Shown here: piece by piece, positions 35,566 through 44,565 of the stretch
How the letters are laid out: the number at the start of each line of letters is the position of its first letter
Numbering within the stretch: the first letter of the stretch is position 1
Assembly: GCA_903868145.1 (NCBI GenBank)
Contig: CAIPTY010000015.1
Span: 1 to 64,000, forward strand
DNA length: 64,000 nucleotides
From: an uncultured Desulfuromonadales bacterium
Lineage (GTDB): Bacteria; Desulfobacterota; Desulfuromonadia; Geobacterales; Pseudopelobacteraceae
Reading direction: 5' to 3'
Translations under genes and position numbers: made by a program
The notes under the pieces: model-generated
What the model was told of the DNA's origin: nothing
What the model saw: the letters and a program-made list of their open reading frames with translations, nothing else
Databases searched by the model: none

Positions 35566-36924
35566 TCAGTAAAACAGCTTGCGGGAGGCCTTCAAGAGGC
35601 GTGCTGCGGAGGACTTGTTGTTGCCACACCTCTCCATGGCCCACTCCACCACCTGTCTATTGACTGCATCAAGGGAGAACTCTTCGAGTGAAAAGTTGAA
35701 ACAGAGGGAGATACGGTCTGTCGTCCCTGCTTCAGGAAAGGGGGTATACTGGCGTTTCAAGCGCAGATGTTCCGGCTGGATCAGATCGCCGTTGGTAACA
35801 ATTGAGGCGTACTCTATCAGGTTGCGAAGTTCCCGTACGTTGCCAGGCCAGTCATGGGTCATCATCAGGTCGAGAGCCGCCTTTGACAGACCGGGCAATG
35901 CCTTGCCCTGATGCTGCCGGAAAACGTTGAGGAACAGCTCGGCAAGCTGCGGTATATCCTCGCGGCGCTCACGCAGGGGGGGGATTGTGATGGGAAAGAT
36001 ATTCAGGCGATGGTAGAGATCGCGCCTGAAGACCCCGAGATTGCAGCATTCGTCCAGGTTGCGGTGTGTGGCGACGATGATGCGGCAGCCTGCGGTGACA
36101 GTGCGGTCGGAGCCGACCTTTTCATACACACGCTCTTCCAGCAGGCGCAGCAGTTTAGGCTGAAGTGACAGAGGCATGTCTCCAATCTCATCCAGAAAAA
36201 GGGTGCCGCGATCTGCCCGGCCGCATTTTCCCTCCCGGTCGCGATCAGCGCCGGTAAAAGCACCTTTCACATGGCCGAACAGCTCGCTTTCCAAGAGGGT
36301 TTCCGGGACTGCGGCACAGTTAATCGCCACAAAGCTTGTCATATTCTGCCCGGAAGCCACATGAATAGCCCGTGCCAGCACCTCCTTCCCAACCCCGCTT
36401 TCGCCGAAGATGGAGACGGTTGTTCGTGGTGAGGCCGATACCTGTTTCGCCGTAGCCAGGGTAGCCCCCATGACGGGGGAACTGCTGGACATGCTCTGAA
36501 AGCTGAACTTTTCCCGTTCGGAATTCTGTATCCGATCCAGGCTGACCCGTAGACGGGCGTTTTCCAGCAGCCGCTCAACCACCAGCAGCAGTTCCTCCCA
36601 GTTGAGCGGTTTCAGCAGGTAGTCGTCGGCGCCTTTTTTCATTGCCTCCACGGCGCTGTCAACGCTGCCGTGCCCGGTGACCAGAACAAAGGGAAGCTGT
36701 GTGTGATGTTCACGCACCCGGTGCAATAAAGCCACACCATCCATCTCCGGCATGACCATATCGGACAGTATCAGGTCGAAGCTCCCCAGTTCCAGTTCCG
36801 CCAACGCGTCCTCTCCCGATGCGACACAGGTCGTCTGGTAACCCGCATCATCAAGGTACCCCTTGATCATGAAGCGAAAGCTTTGTGTGTCGTCAACTAC
36901 CAGTATTCGTCCGTATGATCCCAT
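35566..36924 (-). CDS. NtrC-family sigma-54 activator response regulator
   Basis: 452 residues: receiver (acceptor Asp in [14 protein letters not shown]), AAA+ domain with GESGVGKE, the sigma-54-contact loop [15 protein letters not shown] and [11 protein letters not shown], then a Fis-type HTH. The HTH ends at [10 protein letters not shown], a few residues shorter than usual (normally ...TLYRKLKEYG), so the recognition helix is near the terminus. It begins 2 nt after the hybrid kinase gene, its likely partner, and lies just before three palindromes and a -24/-12 element. Confidence 0.93.
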   Translation of the reverse strand: MGSYGRILVVDDTQSFRFMIKGYLDDAGYQTTCVASGEDALAELELGSFDLILSDMVMPEMDGVALLHRVREHHTQLPFVLVTGHGSVDSAVEAMKKGADDYLLKPLNWEELLLVVERLLENARLRVSLDRIQNSEREKFSFQSMSSSSPVMGATLATAKQVSASPRTTVSIFGESGVGKEVLARAIHVASGQNMTSFVAINCAAVPETLLESELFGHVKGAFTGADRDREGKCGRADRGTLFLDEIGDMPLSLQPKLLRLLEERVYEKVGSDRTVTAGCRIIVATHRNLDECCNLGVFRRDLYHRLNIFPITIPPLRERREDIPQLAELFLNVFRQHQGKALPGLSKAALDLMMTHDWPGNVRELRNLIEYASIVTNGDLIQPEHLRLKRQYTPFPEAGTTDRISLCFNFSLEEFSLDAVNRQVVEWAMERCGNNKSSAARLLKASRKLFY

Positions 36925-36926
36925 GT

Positions 36927-39374
36927 TTATCCTTCGACGGTATGCTTGTTTTTCATAAGCTGCTCTATCACCTGTCGCACCTGCTCAGGAGTGGCGGATG
37001 CCGCGTTCTCCTGCAGCCATGCTGCCTGTCTGGCGGGGCCGCTGTTTGCCAGGTTCAAGAGAAGGCCTTTCAGGGTGTGAGCGGAACGAACGAGATCGTC
37101 ACGTCCATCACGCTCAAGTGCTTCGTTCAGGCGCTTCAGCTCGTCGTTAATATCTTTTCGCAGCAACTTCCCAAACTGACGGGAGCGTTCAGGATCATTG
37201 CGCAACCCCTTGCGCGTTTCCCCGTTCAAGGGGAGATATTCCCCGCATGAACCCTCTGCGGATTTCCCGTACAGATCAGTAATGGTTTTGGCCAACTGTT
37301 CGGGGATGACCGGCTTTGCAAGTACCCTATTGATACCGGCGGCGACGCAGGCTTCGCGCGTGGCTGTATCGGTATCGGCGGTTATGGCGATGATGGGCAC
37401 AGGCGTTTCAGAGTGCTCCTTCTCCCGGCATCTTATCCGACACGCGACTTCAATGCCGTCAATACGCGGCATATGGATATCCAGCAGAACCAGATCAAAG
37501 GGTTGCTGCTCCAAAAGCCGCAACGCCTGCCAACCATCTTCCGCAAGAATTATCTGTTGCCCCCAGGAGGCAAGGATATCTCCCAGGAGATGACGGTTGT
37601 ATTCATTGTCTTCGACTACCAGAATGGTTCCTGATGACAGGGTTACTGGCGGTGCAGGGTTAACCGTCACCGCTTCGGTTTCCTGAAGCGGCAGTTCGAC
37701 GATAAAGCAGCTTCCCGCACCCTCCCGGCTTTCCAGGGTGATGCGGCCATTCATCATTACTGTCAGGCTGTGAACAATGGCCAGACCGAGACCGGTACCG
37801 CCATATCTGCGAGTGATCGCGGGATCAAGCTGACGAAATGGTTGGAAGAGCAATGCACGTTTATCGTCCGGAATGCCGATCCCGGTGTCGCGAACCTCAA
37901 AATATACGACAGGAGAGCCTTCCCCTTCTGTTTGACTCTGAATGCTGATCGAACAGGACACCGAACCGCACTCGGTGAACTTGATGGCGTTGGAAAGCAG
38001 ATTGGCGAGTATTTGGCGCAGGCGGAGCGGATCTCCAAGAACCCACGCGGGTACCATGTCGGCTACCGAAATCGTGAATGTCACATCTTTCTGGTCAGCC
38101 AAAGCGGCATACTGCTCTTTCAGGCTGTCGAGGAGATGATGCAGGTTCAGCGGTACGTACTCGAGCTCAATCCGTCCGGCTTCAATCTTGCTCATATCCA
38201 GTATATCGTTAACCAGCGCCATCAATGACTGCGACGATTTTTCAAGAATTGCATGGTATGTGTCAAGTTTGGCGGGATCCGTTGCGGTGCATGCCAGACT
38301 GCTGAATCCGACCAATGCGTTGAGCGGGGTGCGAATTTCATGGCTTACCAGGGCAAGGAACTCGGATTTGGCTTTATTGGCCTCTTCGGCTGCGATTTTG
38401 GCACGGCGTGATTCCTCTTCAGCCAGTTTGCGGTCGGTTATTTCCCGGGAAATACCGTGGAACCCAACCGTTACGCCATCCGTATCACGCTCCGGTGTAT
38501 AGCTTACTTCCGCCCATACCCATCGACCGTCCTTGCAACGATGTTGTGCTTCAAACGTCACAGTACCTGTCTGTGTGCCGTTTCTTTCAGCTTCATTCCG
38601 CAGGTAGGCCATTCGTTTGACCGTTGCAATTCCATCTTCACCAAACAATTCAAAAACATGGTGGCCGATCACCTCGTCCGCCCGGTAGCCGCGCTGGCGT
38701 TCATCGGCAGGGCTGATATAGGTGAAACGGTACTCGCTGTCCAGTCTCCAGACCACATCAGATGCATTTTCAGTGAGCAGGCGATAGTGTGCCTCACTCT
38801 CCCGCAGTGCTTCCTCGGTTTTTTTGTGTTCTGCCACCTCTCGCGCAAGATCTTCATTTATCTGCTGCAGTTGGTCATTTGTTCGGGAAAGCTGACCAGT
38901 CCGTTCGGTAACCATATTTTCCAGAAACTGATTACGCGCTGCCAGCTCTTGCAGCGGATAGACCTCACCATCACGAACCAGGTGATAGGGAATGGATATA
39001 CTGCTGTGTGATATTTTCCATCCCTCTGATTCCTGATGGAAAATCAGCACCAGGCGGGCGGTTTCCTGTGAGAGAATGTGGTCTTCAAGCGGCAGATGAA
39101 TGGTGAAAAATCCTGTGGCAACGGCCACCGTATCCGTTATTGACTGAATCGCCAGGTCTTTAAGTTCGATGCGGAGCGGATCCTTGACCTGGGCAAAGTC
39201 CTGGCGCGTAATGACGATCCACTGATCCCGCTCTTTGACGAGAACATCCCCACCGCCGGTAAAACCGGAAAAATTCTCGCTGAAACAGGAGGTGAGACGA
39301 TCATCGCGGTTTGCATACATGCGCAGATAGTCGTCAAACAGTTGCCGTATGGCTGTGTGGTCGGTTGCGCTCAT
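36927..39374 (-). CDS. Hybrid histidine kinase with SnoaL-like N-terminus, PAS, REC and Hpt
   Basis: 815 residues, no membrane segment. Residues ~1-130 look like a SnoaL/NTF2-like domain (IRQLFDDYLRMYANRDDRL, later ILSQETARLVLIFHQ), then a coiled coil, a PAS domain (~190-310), HisKA with SHEIRTPLNALVG, an ATPase with RDTGIGIPDD and GGTGLGLAI, a receiver (LVLLDIHMPRIDG) and a C-terminal Hpt (SAHTLKGLLLNLA). A cytoplasmic phosphorelay feeding the adjacent sigma-54 regulator is likely. The small-molecule pocket of the N-terminal domain is a possible input site. Confidence 0.9.
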   Translation of the reverse strand: MSATDHTAIRQLFDDYLRMYANRDDRLTSCFSENFSGFTGGGDVLVKERDQWIVITRQDFAQVKDPLRIELKDLAIQSITDTVAVATGFFTIHLPLEDHILSQETARLVLIFHQESEGWKISHSSISIPYHLVRDGEVYPLQELAARNQFLENMVTERTGQLSRTNDQLQQINEDLAREVAEHKKTEEALRESEAHYRLLTENASDVVWRLDSEYRFTYISPADERQRGYRADEVIGHHVFELFGEDGIATVKRMAYLRNEAERNGTQTGTVTFEAQHRCKDGRWVWAEVSYTPERDTDGVTVGFHGISREITDRKLAEEESRRAKIAAEEANKAKSEFLALVSHEIRTPLNALVGFSSLACTATDPAKLDTYHAILEKSSQSLMALVNDILDMSKIEAGRIELEYVPLNLHHLLDSLKEQYAALADQKDVTFTISVADMVPAWVLGDPLRLRQILANLLSNAIKFTECGSVSCSISIQSQTEGEGSPVVYFEVRDTGIGIPDDKRALLFQPFRQLDPAITRRYGGTGLGLAIVHSLTVMMNGRITLESREGAGSCFIVELPLQETEAVTVNPAPPVTLSSGTILVVEDNEYNRHLLGDILASWGQQIILAEDGWQALRLLEQQPFDLVLLDIHMPRIDGIEVACRIRCREKEHSETPVPIIAITADTDTATREACVAAGINRVLAKPVIPEQLAKTITDLYGKSAEGSCGEYLPLNGETRKGLRNDPERSRQFGKLLRKDINDELKRLNEALERDGRDDLVRSAHTLKGLLLNLANSGPARQAAWLQENAASATPEQVRQVIEQLMKNKHTVEG

Positions 39375-39521
39375 TGTGTGGAGGTGTTTGTCATGCGCTA
39401 CGCCTTCTTCCTGACCAGACTCCGGTACTGAATCGTCTCGGCGATATGCTGAACATGAATAGAGGCACTGCCATCAATCCGGAACCGGAACAGCAATATA
39501 ATCCAATAATTGTCATATTGC

Positions 39522-39615
39522 CACATCTCTGTCCGGTTAGAGAGCCTTCGACGCCGTTCCGGTAATGGATTTTGCTGATTCAGGAAACGCAAATTCTAAA
39601 CCGGACAGAGATGTG
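39522..39615. repeat. 17-bp inverted repeat upstream of the kinase gene
   Basis: CACATCTCTGTCCGGTT (39522-39538) recurs inverted as AACCGGACAGAGATGTG (39599-39615), with 60 bp between. Each arm contains a TGTCC/GGACA half-site like those of the downstream palindromes. It lies between the ccsB stop and the kinase start. It could be a stem that ends the ccs transcript or a pair of regulator sites. Confidence 0.65.
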
Positions 39616-39634
39616 CACAAATCAAAGTTTACAT

Positions 39635-40489
39635 CTATTTACCGCCACCATAACTGTGAAGGCCTGACAAAAATAGATTGACGCCCAGGTAGCAGAAGAT
39701 GGTTGCGGCAAAACCTATGATGGAGAGCCAAGCAGCACGTCTGCCTACCCATCCCTTGGTTATGCGTGCATGCAGAAAAGCGGCATACACGAACCAGACG
39801 ATCAGCGACCAGGTTTCTTTCGGGTCCCAACTCCAGTAGGTGCCCCAAGCATAGTTGGCCCAGGCAGCTCCTGTGATAATGCCCAGTGTGAGCAGGGGGA
39901 AGCCAATCATAATCGACCGGTAATTGAGATCGTCAAGCACCTTGATGGGCGGAAACATGCCCATCATGCTCCCATCACCAGCCTCTTGTCCGTTCTCATC
40001 ATGGTTGGCCCTGATAAGATACATGATGGAGATCCCGCAAGCTACCGCAAAGGCGGCGTATCCGAGGAAACAGGTGATGACATGATACAATAACCAGTTA
40101 CTCTGGAGGGCCGGAACGAGCGGTTCGATACCGGTATTCAGGCCAATCTGAGCCCAGGCCATGCCAAGCAGGGCAAACGGCATGACGAATGCTCCGATTA
40201 CCCGGTATGTGTATTTGATGTCAAGAAGAAGATAGATCAGCACAATCGTCCAGGAAAAGAACACTACCGACTCGTAGAGATTTGACAGCGGTGCATGCCC
40301 CACGCCCATGTCATATGATTCTTTCCAACGCAGGCCTATTGCCACTGTCTGGGCAAGTAGGCCGCCATAGGCACATGAAATGGCAACGGTACCGGATATT
40401 TTCGATCTGCTGGCAAGGAATGCGAAAAACGCCAACATGGAGACGAGATATGTAAAGGTAGTTATATTGAAAAGCATGGAACTGTTCAT
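39635..40489 (-). CDS. ccsB: Cytochrome c biogenesis membrane protein CcsB/CcsA type
   Basis: 284 residues with about eight membrane segments. The tryptophan-rich heme-handling loop (WANYAWGTYWSWDPKETWSL) and flanking histidines mark the CcsA/CcmC family that delivers heme to apocytochromes outside the membrane (System II). It overlaps the resB stop by 4 nt, giving a resB-ccsB pair. Confidence 0.93.
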   Translation of the reverse strand: MNSSMLFNITTFTYLVSMLAFFAFLASRSKISGTVAISCAYGGLLAQTVAIGLRWKESYDMGVGHAPLSNLYESVVFFSWTIVLIYLLLDIKYTYRVIGAFVMPFALLGMAWAQIGLNTGIEPLVPALQSNWLLYHVITCFLGYAAFAVACGISIMYLIRANHDENGQEAGDGSMMGMFPPIKVLDDLNYRSIMIGFPLLTLGIITGAAWANYAWGTYWSWDPKETWSLIVWFVYAAFLHARITKGWVGRRAAWLSIIGFAATIFCYLGVNLFLSGLHSYGGGK

Positions 40490-41868
40490 TGCTGTTTCTC
40501 CTTGGCAAGATGGTTGTTGAGTTTAGCGACGAGATCATCAAAGGTATTCTGGAAAGCGCCCTGATTTTTGCTGACATTGCCTCCCATGGTTGCGGCTCCC
40601 TCTTGAATACGTACCCAGATACGGCGATGAGAAAGAAAAAAGGCCGAATAGACACCGCATACCATCAGGAAACAGCCTATCCATACAATCCATACACCGG
40701 GGTCTTTAGCCACCTGCAGTCCGGTATACATTTTTTTCTGGGTGCCCTTGTACTGAAGAACCAGACCATTCTTATGCTCTTTTGCATGTTGTATATTCAG
40801 TTCGGGGAAGTTGGCAAAAACGACGACTTTTTCACTCGCTCCCTCTGGTGTGTGGATTTCAACTTGCGCAGCCGGCCCGGAATACTGTGGAATGAACTGC
40901 GAAACATCATCAGTTGCTTCAAGCACATGCATGCTGCTACCGTCTGGCAGGGTTGCTGACGAGTTGCTGTCCAGTGTCAGAGGAGTGGTGGTCTTTCCGT
41001 CCATGCTGCTGACGGTGAAAAAATAGCTTCCGGCATTACCGTAGCTGGACTGATAAAATGTGATACCTTTGTAGGTCAGTGGATCGTTGACTATAACACG
41101 GGCGTTAGTGTAGTCAGGCACCGGCCTGCCATTCTCCAGTACCGTAAGAATACTCTTGAATTCCTTCGGCGCACCGGTTGCATACTTGGCAACCGTGAAC
41201 TGTTCAAGACGTAAGGAAAAGCCAAGGTCGAGTTCTTTTTCCGAGCGAAGCATAATCCTGGATACGCTCTCTCCTTCAGGGATGTTTACGTAGCCCTTGT
41301 AGCCGAAGATCGATCCGATTATGGCACCAATGAAGATGACAATGACGCTCAGGTGGACGACATAGACGGAAAGCCGGCACCAGGGCATTTTTTGGGCAAA
41401 CAGGTGTACATCGCCATCTGTCTCGGACATAATCGGTTCGGCAAATTCGTTCTTCAGAAACAAAGAGATCTCTTCTTTGAGGACTTTTTGATCACCCGAA
41501 ATCTGTATTGTAGCGATATTGGCCAGGGATTTTTCCAGGCTGCTACCCAGAACCGTCACCGGTTGAGAAATGATTTTCCAGATATGAGGCAGCCGCTTGA
41601 TGGAACAGGAGATCAGGTTGATAGTAAGCAGGCAGAGCAGCAGGATGAACCACCAGGAGTGGTACATGTCGAAAAAACCGATTGACGTGTAGATCTTCAT
41701 CCTGGCGGGGCCGATCTGGGCAATATATTCTTCAGGAAGTCTGCCTTGGGGGATGATCGTTCCTATGATGGAGAGAACAGCCAGGGATATCAGCAGAAAC
41801 AAAGTAAGTTTCAGAGAACAGAAAAAATCCCGGAGGGACTGCAAAAAATTGCGTTGTTGGGTTGTCAC
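40486..41868 (-). CDS. resB: ResB-type cytochrome c biogenesis protein
   Basis: 460 residues. Membrane segments near 18-40, 70-90, 165-190 and 385-410, with a large extracytoplasmic part between the last two. Family stretches include LTLFLLISLAVLSIIGTIIPQG, shown here only in part as LAVLSIIGTIIPQG, and FYQSSYGNAGSYFF. With CcsB it forms the heme lyase of System II cytochrome c maturation, important in multiheme-cytochrome-rich Geobacter. The next gene overlaps by 4 nt. Confidence 0.92.
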   Translation of the reverse strand: MTTQQRNFLQSLRDFFCSLKLTLFLLISLAVLSIIGTIIPQGRLPEEYIAQIGPARMKIYTSIGFFDMYHSWWFILLLCLLTINLISCSIKRLPHIWKIISQPVTVLGSSLEKSLANIATIQISGDQKVLKEEISLFLKNEFAEPIMSETDGDVHLFAQKMPWCRLSVYVVHLSVIVIFIGAIIGSIFGYKGYVNIPEGESVSRIMLRSEKELDLGFSLRLEQFTVAKYATGAPKEFKSILTVLENGRPVPDYTNARVIVNDPLTYKGITFYQSSYGNAGSYFFTVSSMDGKTTTPLTLDSNSSATLPDGSSMHVLEATDDVSQFIPQYSGPAAQVEIHTPEGASEKVVVFANFPELNIQHAKEHKNGLVLQYKGTQKKMYTGLQVAKDPGVWIVWIGCFLMVCGVYSAFFLSHRRIWVRIQEGAATMGGNVSKNQGAFQNTFDDLVAKLNNHLAKEKQQ

Positions 41869-41996
41869 GAGTCAATTCTCCTTGAAATAAGTACCACCAT
41901 TGCTCTGCACACAAGAGTTCACAGAGGTATCCCCTGGATTACCAGCAAGGCGGTCTGATGGTGTATAAATTGTTGAATGTTATTGCTTTGGGCGTA

Positions 41997-42353
41997 TCAG
42001 ATGAGATTTTGCGGGGGTACAAAGATGGTGGAGTAAATCAGGGGGATTGACCAGAATGGCTCTGATATGCTTAAGTCCGCTTCTATCGCAACATAGGTGA
42101 GCCGCATACTGCGACTAAGTGGGGCATGGCATCCACAATCACAAAAAATAAAATCGCAGCATTCTGAACTTTGCCCATCAGAGCATGGACAGTCACTGCA
42201 TGGTGTAGCAGTTGTCGTGAGGAGGGATGCTTCCCTAGATGATGAAGGAGTATCCAGGTCGACCGAATGGGCAAACAGTGTTGCAGGAAGTACCAGGTAG
42301 ACGATAATTATTAATACTGCTACGCTATAGCTGTATGCACGAAATATGTTCAT
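41997..42353 (-). CDS. Small exported Cys-rich protein
   Basis: 118 residues. Signal peptide at 1-28 (LFAHSVD). A short cysteine-rich core reads CSDCPCSDGQSSECCDF then CDCGCHAPLS, ten cysteines within ~28 residues plus a His, which suggests metal binding. It resembles small proteins that accompany metal-efflux systems, but no such system is in the window. The 128 bp between it and resB hold no gene. Confidence 0.65.
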   Translation of the reverse strand: MNIFRAYSYSVAVLIIIVYLVLPATLFAHSVDLDTPSSSREASLLTTTATPCSDCPCSDGQSSECCDFIFCDCGCHAPLSRSMRLTYVAIEADLSISEPFWSIPLIYSTIFVPPQNLI

Positions 42354-42452
42354 AATAAATTGCTCAAAAGATTCATGACCGGCAACCTAAAGGATTTGGC
42401 AATAAATGTCAAACGACAAAGAGTTACCAAAATATTGATGTAGTCGTCGTTG

Positions 42453-43553
42453 TTAGTAAAAAGCCGCAATAGGCAAAACAATATTTACAGCAGTGTAGCC
42501 TATACCGATGACAACCCAGGAAACGCTATCAAGGTGTTTTGAAAACTCTTTTTCATCCCTCCTTAGGAAGTAGTAGCCCGACATCAATGTGGCACCCACG
42601 CAAAGCGATATGGTGAAAAGACCGATACCGGTCACAAGGTCCGCTAGGCCAAACTGCCCTGACGAAGGCATCATCGAATTTACCATGTAGGTGTTAGCTA
42701 CAGCACCGAAATAGGCAGCTGATGGGAGACCAAAGCGCGGTCCAGTATCAGAGGGGCGTATAAAAAAGCTGCCGAGGGTAAGTATAACACCTGCAAACAG
42801 ACCGATGAACAATTTAATGTAAACTCCAAGCCCTGCGCGCTTAATGGTAACTGCAAAGTTATATTCGCTGTAGGTGGTATGCTTGCCTTCCTGCATACGG
42901 GGATCGCCGTATGTTGTCTTGTAGGTGTGCGGTTTAACTACATTGCTGAAACCAGTTACTGTATAGCCAGGAACCTTGACGCGAGAACTGATGTTAGTGC
43001 CCGAATCGGTGACATAACGGAGTTGGGAAACATCGCGCGACGTGTCTTCAATGTATATATTCAGCATGTGATCATCGAGCGGCACACGAGTAGTATTAAA
43101 GAACTTTGTCATCTTCGCAACGACTTTATAACACTGATAATTGATGCCATCGGGACTTGCGTAGCTGTCTTGCAAATCCTTCTTTTCTATCTTTGCATCA
43201 ACGAGCCGAAATGACTTGCCCGGGTCGAGTGACTTGTCACCCTTCCAGCGGAACCATATATAGAACGTCGCAGTCCAGTACGAATCCTTGATAGAGACTA
43301 TTTCGATTCCATCCAGGTAGGTACCAATATTTACTGCCGTGAAATTGGTGTTAGTCGGAAGCGGATCGGGTGGTGTCTTCCCTGGTTCAACAGTACCAGG
43401 GGCCATGCGCAATAGATGATTGCGGTTAGCAGTCTGTTTTTCTCCAGCTATGATATTAAGGGACAGAAATCCAAGTGCCACGAAAATAATGGCAACTACA
43501 GTTATCCATATCTTGATGAATTTCTGTTGTCGCTGGGGAAGATCAGAAAACAT
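42453..43553 (-). CDS. Prokaryotic pentameric ligand-gated ion channel homologue
   Basis: 366 residues. An N-terminal signal anchor (~15-36) precedes a beta-rich ectodomain. IGTYLDGIEIVSIKD and WFRWKGD match the first strands of GLIC-type channels, TRVPLDDHMLNIYIED matches the Pro-loop, and GYTVTGFSNVVKP and SEYNFAVTIKR match the last strands. Four membrane helices follow (M1 ~246-266, M2 ~275-297, M3 ~304-330, M4 ~343-365). No Cys-loop cysteines, as usual in bacteria. AAGGAG precedes the ATG. The ligand is unknown; some bacterial relatives respond to protons or amines. Confidence 0.8.
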   Translation of the reverse strand: MFSDLPQRQQKFIKIWITVVAIIFVALGFLSLNIIAGEKQTANRNHLLRMAPGTVEPGKTPPDPLPTNTNFTAVNIGTYLDGIEIVSIKDSYWTATFYIWFRWKGDKSLDPGKSFRLVDAKIEKKDLQDSYASPDGINYQCYKVVAKMTKFFNTTRVPLDDHMLNIYIEDTSRDVSQLRYVTDSGTNISSRVKVPGYTVTGFSNVVKPHTYKTTYGDPRMQEGKHTTYSEYNFAVTIKRAGLGVYIKLFIGLFAGVILTLGSFFIRPSDTGPRFGLPSAAYFGAVANTYMVNSMMPSSGQFGLADLVTGIGLFTISLCVGATLMSGYYFLRRDEKEFSKHLDSVSWVVIGIGYTAVNIVLPIAAFY

Positions 43554-43737
43554 AATGATTATCTCCTTGAAAACAATTTCGCAATAAAATGTCTCACTAT
43601 GGAGGGATCAGATTGGTAACAACTATAACTTCTCATGTCAAGAGAAGCTTCGCTATCGGGTGTGAGTTAATAGAATTGCCCAATAAATCTAATCCGGATG
43701 GAAAATCCGCTATTTCTCGATCATATTGCCATTCATC

Positions 43738-43880
43738 TCATTCGGTGTCACAAACACCAAGCTTTACTCGCAATTTATGCTCCTGGCCCACCTGATCCAT
43801 CAGCTTGCCCACCACAAAATCAACCAGCTCAATGACCGATTGGGGTTTGTGATAGAAAGCTGGCATGGCAGGAATGATGC
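43738..43880 (-). pseudogene. Duplicated 3' fragment of ubiX
   Basis: About 140 bp repeat the 3' end of ubiX (44020-44093 region), nearly identical over ~80 bp that encode IIPAMPAFYHKPQSVIELVD. The fragment has an altered tail (LRVKLGVCDTE, stop at 43738) and no upstream coding part. It lies ~80 bp beyond the ubiX stop, in the same orientation. It is likely a partial tandem duplication followed by divergence. Confidence 0.8.
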
Positions 43881-43960
43881 ATTTGATAGAGAATACTTCA
43901 AGTGTTTTCGTAATCAGGAATTGCAGGGAATGGCGAGCAGATGCTGGTCAGCCGCCTATT

Positions 43961-44563
43961 CTATTTCCCCCAGCGACGATACAGGTCATGCTCCAGGCCT
44001 ATCTGGTCAAGCAGCTTGCCCACTACGAAATCAACCAGCTCAATGACCGATTGGGGTTTGTGATAGAAAGCCGGCATGGCAGGAATGATGCGGGCCCCGG
44101 CCCGGGACAGTTTGAGCATGTTTCCGAGGTGGATTTCCGACAACGGGGTTTCGCGGGGCAGAAGCAGCAGAGGCCTGCGCTCCTTGAGCATCACATCGGC
44201 GCTGCGTTCGATCAGATTGCCGGAAATACCGCTGGCGATTCGCGCCAGCGTTCCCATGCTGCAGGGCGCAACCACCATGGCGTCCGGCGCGGCTGAACCG
44301 CTGGCCGCTTCGCAGAACAGGTCGTCAGGGTGCACCATCTCGACGCCGCTTTCCACTTCAAGATGCTGGTACAGGCGCTGTGTGGCCTTATCGAGATCAC
44401 CGGACAGATCCAGACCGGTTTCTTCACGGCATACCAGCGTGCCGCTGCAACTGGCCGTGAAGGTCACATCTATCTCGCTCAGACAGAGCTGCTCCACCAG
44501 CCTCAATCCGTACACCGAGCCGGAAGCACCGGTCAGGGCGACAAAAACTCTTTGTACTGCCAT
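43961..44563 (-). CDS. ubiX: UbiX-like flavin prenyltransferase
   Basis: ~200 residues. UbiX joins dimethylallyl phosphate to FMN to make the prenylated flavin needed by UbiD decarboxylases. Seen: FVALTGASGSVYGLRLVEQL at the N-terminus, MVVAPCSMGTLARIASGISGNL and LLLLPRETPLSEIHLGNML. The ATG 44563 is preferred to GTG 44569 because GAGG lies at proper distance. It is the last of the ubiD-ubiA-ubiX run; all three match the late steps of quinone synthesis. Confidence 0.93.
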   Translation of the reverse strand: MAVQRVFVALTGASGSVYGLRLVEQLCLSEIDVTFTASCSGTLVCREETGLDLSGDLDKATQRLYQHLEVESGVEMVHPDDLFCEAASGSAAPDAMVVAPCSMGTLARIASGISGNLIERSADVMLKERRPLLLLPRETPLSEIHLGNMLKLSRAGARIIPAMPAFYHKPQSVIELVDFVVGKLLDQIGLEHDLYRRWGK

Positions 44564-44565
44564 AT

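Noticed and set aside
39398-39592. 64-codon minus-strand frame before the kinase
   Set aside because: It lies across the inverted repeat, has no family and no ribosome site.
43865-44296. Plus-strand frames across ubiX and its fragment
   Set aside because: Antisense to ubiX; similarity between the two frames comes only from the duplication.
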